Below are positions 61,542 to 64,000 of a DNA stretch of 64,000 nucleotides, one piece after another. The stretch is taken from positions 53,609-117,608 of the forward strand of contig JAHDVK010000018.1 in NCBI GenBank assembly GCA_023384675.1, given 5' to 3'. A model generated the notes under the pieces. That model made no database searches. It was not told where the DNA came from and worked only from the letters and a program-made list of their open reading frames with translations. The translations under genes were made by a program, and so were the position numbers. The stretch is from Bryobacteraceae bacterium (lineage in GTDB: Bacteria > Acidobacteriota > Terriglobia > Bryobacterales > Bryobacteraceae). Position 1 is the stretch's first letter. Each line of letters opens with the position of its first letter.

Positions 61542-62461
61542 GCCCGCCGCTGGTTCAAATCGGCCGGCCGCCGCGCGAGCGGCTGCCCGGGTTTCTGCGC
61601 AAACCGGCCACCGATTTCCACGCGGTTCAACTGCTGAAGAACGATCTCCGGCGGCTGGGCCTCCATACGGTCTGCGAGTCGGCGCGGTGCCCGAATATTC
61701 ATGAATGCTTCTCGCAGCGCGCGGCCACGTTCATGATCCTCGGGAACCTGTGTACGCGCGGCTGCGCGTTTTGTTCGGTGCCGAAGGGCTCGCCGGCGAA
61801 GCAGGACATGCGGCTCGATCCGGATGAGCCCGCCAATGTCGCGCGAATGGCCCGGGCGATGGATCTGCGCTACGTCGTGATCACGAGCGTGAACCGCGAC
61901 GATCTGCCCGATGGCGGCTCCGCGCATTTCGCCGGAACCGTGCGCGCCGTGCAGGCGGCGCTGCCCGAGGCGCGCGTCGAAGTTCTGACGCCGGACTTCT
62001 GCGGTGATCACGACGCCGTGGCGCGCGTGCTGGACGCGGGCCCGCATGTCTTCAACCACAACATGGAAACCATCGCCCGGCTCTACCGGGCGGTGCGCCC
62101 GCAAGCCGATTACCGGCAGTCGCTCGAGGTGCTGCGGTTCGCAAGGCGGCATGCGCCGGGAACGCTCACCAAGTCCGGGCTGATGGTGGGCCTTGGTGAG
62201 ACCGAGCGGGAAGTGAACAAATTGTTGGAGGACCTGCGCGCGGCGGACGTGGACGTGGTGACGATCGGCCAATATCTGCAACCCACGCGGCGCAACCGGC
62301 CCGTCTCCGAACACGTGCCGCCGGAGCGCTACGAGCGCTGGAAACAGCGCGGGCTCGAACTGGGGTTCCGGATGGTGTTCGCGGGTCCGTTTGTACGATC
62401 GTCCTATATGGCGGATCTGGTGAACGAGCAGGCACGGAATTCATGCGGCGCTGGCACTTAG
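61538..62461 (+). CDS. lipA: Lipoyl synthase
   Basis: LipA inserts two sulphur atoms into octanoyl groups on E2 and H proteins with a radical SAM mechanism. The 307-residue protein has the auxiliary cluster cysteines in CESARCPNIHECF and the radical SAM motif CTRGCAFC (CxxxCxxC). The C-terminal GLMVGLGETEREVNKLLEDLR, QYLQPTRRN and PFVRSSYMADL with the conserved RSSY complete the family. The start is GTG, overlapping the SPOR stop by 4 bases. lipB is not in the window. Confidence 0.97.
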   Translation: MSPPLVQIGRPPRERLPGFLRKPATDFHAVQLLKNDLRRLGLHTVCESARCPNIHECFSQRAATFMILGNLCTRGCAFCSVPKGSPAKQDMRLDPDEPANVARMARAMDLRYVVITSVNRDDLPDGGSAHFAGTVRAVQAALPEARVEVLTPDFCGDHDAVARVLDAGPHVFNHNMETIARLYRAVRPQADYRQSLEVLRFARRHAPGTLTKSGLMVGLGETEREVNKLLEDLRAADVDVVTIGQYLQPTRRNRPVSEHVPPERYERWKQRGLELGFRMVFAGPFVRSSYMADLVNEQARNSCGAGT

Positions 62462-63927
62462 CAGTCGGGGGCGCGGCCTTGAGCGCCGCGATGCTGGCGG
62501 CCACGCTGCCGCCTTGGAAAGCCGCGTTCCTGGCGCCCGCGGCGCTCACTCCGCTGCTGTTCGCCCTCGCGCATGAGCCGCAATGGGGACGCAGGTTTCT
62601 GACCGGCTGGCTCGCCGGCTTTCTCTTCTGGCTTCTGGTGTGCCACTGGATTGGGGACGTGCTGGCGGCCTACGGCGGGCTGACGGGTCCGCTGGCGGTG
62701 GTCACCGTGGTGTTATTCGCGGTCGCCAAGGGGCTGCACCTCGCGGTGTTCGCAGCTTTGGCCGGACCACTGATGAAGCGGGCGTGGGCGGTGCCGGCGG
62801 TGGCGGCGTTGTGGGTGGGCATCGAACGTACGCATGGCCCGCTGGGGTTCGCCTGGCTCACGCTCGGCAACGCGGGCGTCGAGATGGGCTTGCCCGTGCG
62901 CCTGGCGCCGTGGGTGGGCGTCTATGGAATCTCATTTGTGTTTGCGGCCCTTGGCGCGGGGCTGGCGCTGGTGTTGCTGCGCAGGCCGCGCACGCAGGTG
63001 GCGTGGCTGTTCGCCCTCGCGGGCCTCTGGCTGCTGCCCGCGGTGCGGGTGGGCGAAGCGCCCATGCAGCAGGCGGTCGTGATGCAGCCCAACGTTCCGG
63101 CCGAGATGGAATGGACGCCGGACGAGCAGGACCGCATGGTGCGCCAGCTGATGTATGCGACCCTTGGCGAAGCCATCGATGTCGAAAAGCCCCGGCCCGC
63201 GCTGCTGCTGTGGCCCGAGGCGCCCGCGCCCATCTACTATTTCCAGGACGAAACCCTGCGGCGGGGCTCGGCCGAACTCACGCGGCTCGCCGCCGCGCCG
63301 TTTCTGTTTGGCGGCGTCGCGTTCACGCCCAAGCGCGAGCCGCTCAATTCCGCGTTTCTGATTGACCGGCGCGGCCAGCTCGCCGGGCGGTATGACAAAC
63401 GCTTTCTCGTTCCGTTCGGAGAATTTATTCCGCCGGGCTTCGGGTGGATCCGGAAGATCTCAAGCGAAGCGGGCAATTACGCGGCGGGCACGCGCGCGGG
63501 CGTTTTAACCACCGGCGAAAACCGGCTGGGGGTGTTCATCTGCTACGAATCCGCGTTTCCCCACCTGGTGCGCGAAACGGCCCGGCAGGGCGCGGAGGTG
63601 CTGGTCAACCTCACCAACGACGGATACTTCGGCAAATCCGCCGCGCCGCGCGAGCAGCACCTCTGGCTGGCGCGCATGCGAGCGGTGGAGAACGCCCGCT
63701 GGCTCCTGCGGCCCGCCAACGACGGCCGTACCGTGGTGATCGACCCGGCCGGGGGCGTGTGGGACCAGCTGCCGGAGTTCACCCGCACGGTGGGCCGGCT
63801 GCGCTTCGGCTGGCTGCGCGAGCAAACCGCCTATACGAAATGGGGCGACTGGTTCGCGTGGCTGTGTCTGGCGCTGGGACTGGGAGCCTGCGCGGTGGCG
63901 GCGTGGGTTCCGGTCTATCGGCCTTGA
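62443..63927 (+). CDS. lnt: Apolipoprotein N-acyltransferase
   Basis: Lnt adds the third acyl chain to lipoproteins in the inner membrane. The 494-residue protein has about six N-terminal membrane segments (residues 5-200) and a C-terminal nitrilase-like domain. The catalytic triad is visible as Glu in LLLWPEAPAP, Lys in YDKRFLVPFGEFIP and Cys in GVFICYESAFPHLV, followed by NLTNDGYFGKSAAPREQHL. The start overlaps lipA by 19 bases. A final membrane segment (WFAWLCLALGLGACAVAAW) closes it. Confidence 0.95.
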   Translation: MRRWHLAVGGAALSAAMLAATLPPWKAAFLAPAALTPLLFALAHEPQWGRRFLTGWLAGFLFWLLVCHWIGDVLAAYGGLTGPLAVVTVVLFAVAKGLHLAVFAALAGPLMKRAWAVPAVAALWVGIERTHGPLGFAWLTLGNAGVEMGLPVRLAPWVGVYGISFVFAALGAGLALVLLRRPRTQVAWLFALAGLWLLPAVRVGEAPMQQAVVMQPNVPAEMEWTPDEQDRMVRQLMYATLGEAIDVEKPRPALLLWPEAPAPIYYFQDETLRRGSAELTRLAAAPFLFGGVAFTPKREPLNSAFLIDRRGQLAGRYDKRFLVPFGEFIPPGFGWIRKISSEAGNYAAGTRAGVLTTGENRLGVFICYESAFPHLVRETARQGAEVLVNLTNDGYFGKSAAPREQHLWLARMRAVENARWLLRPANDGRTVVIDPAGGVWDQLPEFTRTVGRLRFGWLREQTAYTKWGDWFAWLCLALGLGACAVAAWVPVYRP

Positions 63928-63948
63928 AATTGTAGTGCGATCCACGCG

Positions 63949-63981
63949 AAAAAACCCATCCTTTGTGGGGATGGGTTTTTT
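63949..63981. terminator. Strong bidirectional terminator after lnt
   Basis: The 13-base stem AAAAAACCCATCC (63949-63961) pairs perfectly with GGATGGGTTTTTT (63969-63981) around a 7-base loop. The T run on each strand makes it work in both directions. It ends the SPOR-lipA-lnt unit and probably a transcript arriving from beyond the right edge. Confidence 0.92.
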
Positions 63982-64000
63982 CATATAGTGGGCAACGTCC

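Noticed and set aside
61532..62314. Minus-strand open frame opposite lipA
   Set aside because: It lacks a start signal and domain features, and lipA has all its cluster cysteines on the plus strand.

Overview
The window is one continuous piece of a GC-rich bacterial chromosome, most likely from the Bryobacteraceae/Solibacter branch of the Acidobacteriota. The reasons are the mix of Gram-negative envelope genes (kdsC, lnt, flagellar genes), several Tat-exported versions of normally cytosolic enzymes, secreted HEIYH-type proteins in tandem, and a remnant of a C-terminal domain of the Solibacter type (TIGR03437-like, recognised from memory). No phage, insertion sequence, CRISPR array or complete RNA gene was seen. 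Most of the window is housekeeping sequence packed into short operons with 1-4 base stop/start overlaps; TTG and GTG starts are frequent.

Layout. 1-7.2 kb: the 5' part of leuS, nfo, a small secreted protein, a domain remnant, a HAD phosphatase, ftsH, tilS, then kdsC and an ACT-domain protein on the other strand. 7.2-11.2 kb (minus): a signalling island in transcription order of a 15-codon micro-ORF, a dyad, a TPR-CHAT protease-like protein, an ECF sigma factor and a membrane zinc-finger anti-sigma factor. 11.3-13.5 kb (minus): uppS, cdsA and a MESH1-like HD hydrolase. 13.7-15.0 kb: two tandem secreted putative metalloproteases. 15.0-18.7 kb (minus): HU, a site-2 protease, two glycosyltransferases and prepilin peptidase. 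18.8-25.4 kb: flavin reductase, cysE, a LOG-type hydrolase, an exported hypothetical, an RraA-like/enolase-superfamily pair and an M23 peptidase. 25.4-36.7 kb: tdk, a secreted hypothetical, smc, a uridine kinase-like gene, a Tat-type HisC-like aminotransferase, a cold-shock gene with a long leader, enoyl-CoA hydratase, DinB, a HAD phosphatase and a small membrane protein.

36.7-42.7 kb: a Tat aldo/keto reductase, a BvgS-like hybrid kinase, an SDR without its usual tyrosine next to an iron-sulphur photolyase-related gene, and a methyltransferase. 42.7-49.5 kb (minus): one long unit of ECF sigma factor, a zinc-finger/FecR-like membrane protein, and two ABC exporter pairs. 49.6-54.0 kb (plus): a Tat amidohydrolase, rpmF, plsX and dsbD. 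54.0-60.3 kb (minus): flgB-flgC-fliE-fliF-fliG-fliH-fliI-fliJ behind an exact sigma-54-type promoter match. 60.4-64.0 kb: a YkgJ-like cysteine cluster protein, a SPOR protein, lipA and lnt, closed by a strong bidirectional terminator.

The strongest candidate for an undescribed system is the 7.2-11.2 kb island. It joins a caspase-like effector to a sigma/anti-sigma switch and is preceded by a tiny peptide gene with an excellent ribosome binding site. How these parts act together is inference.
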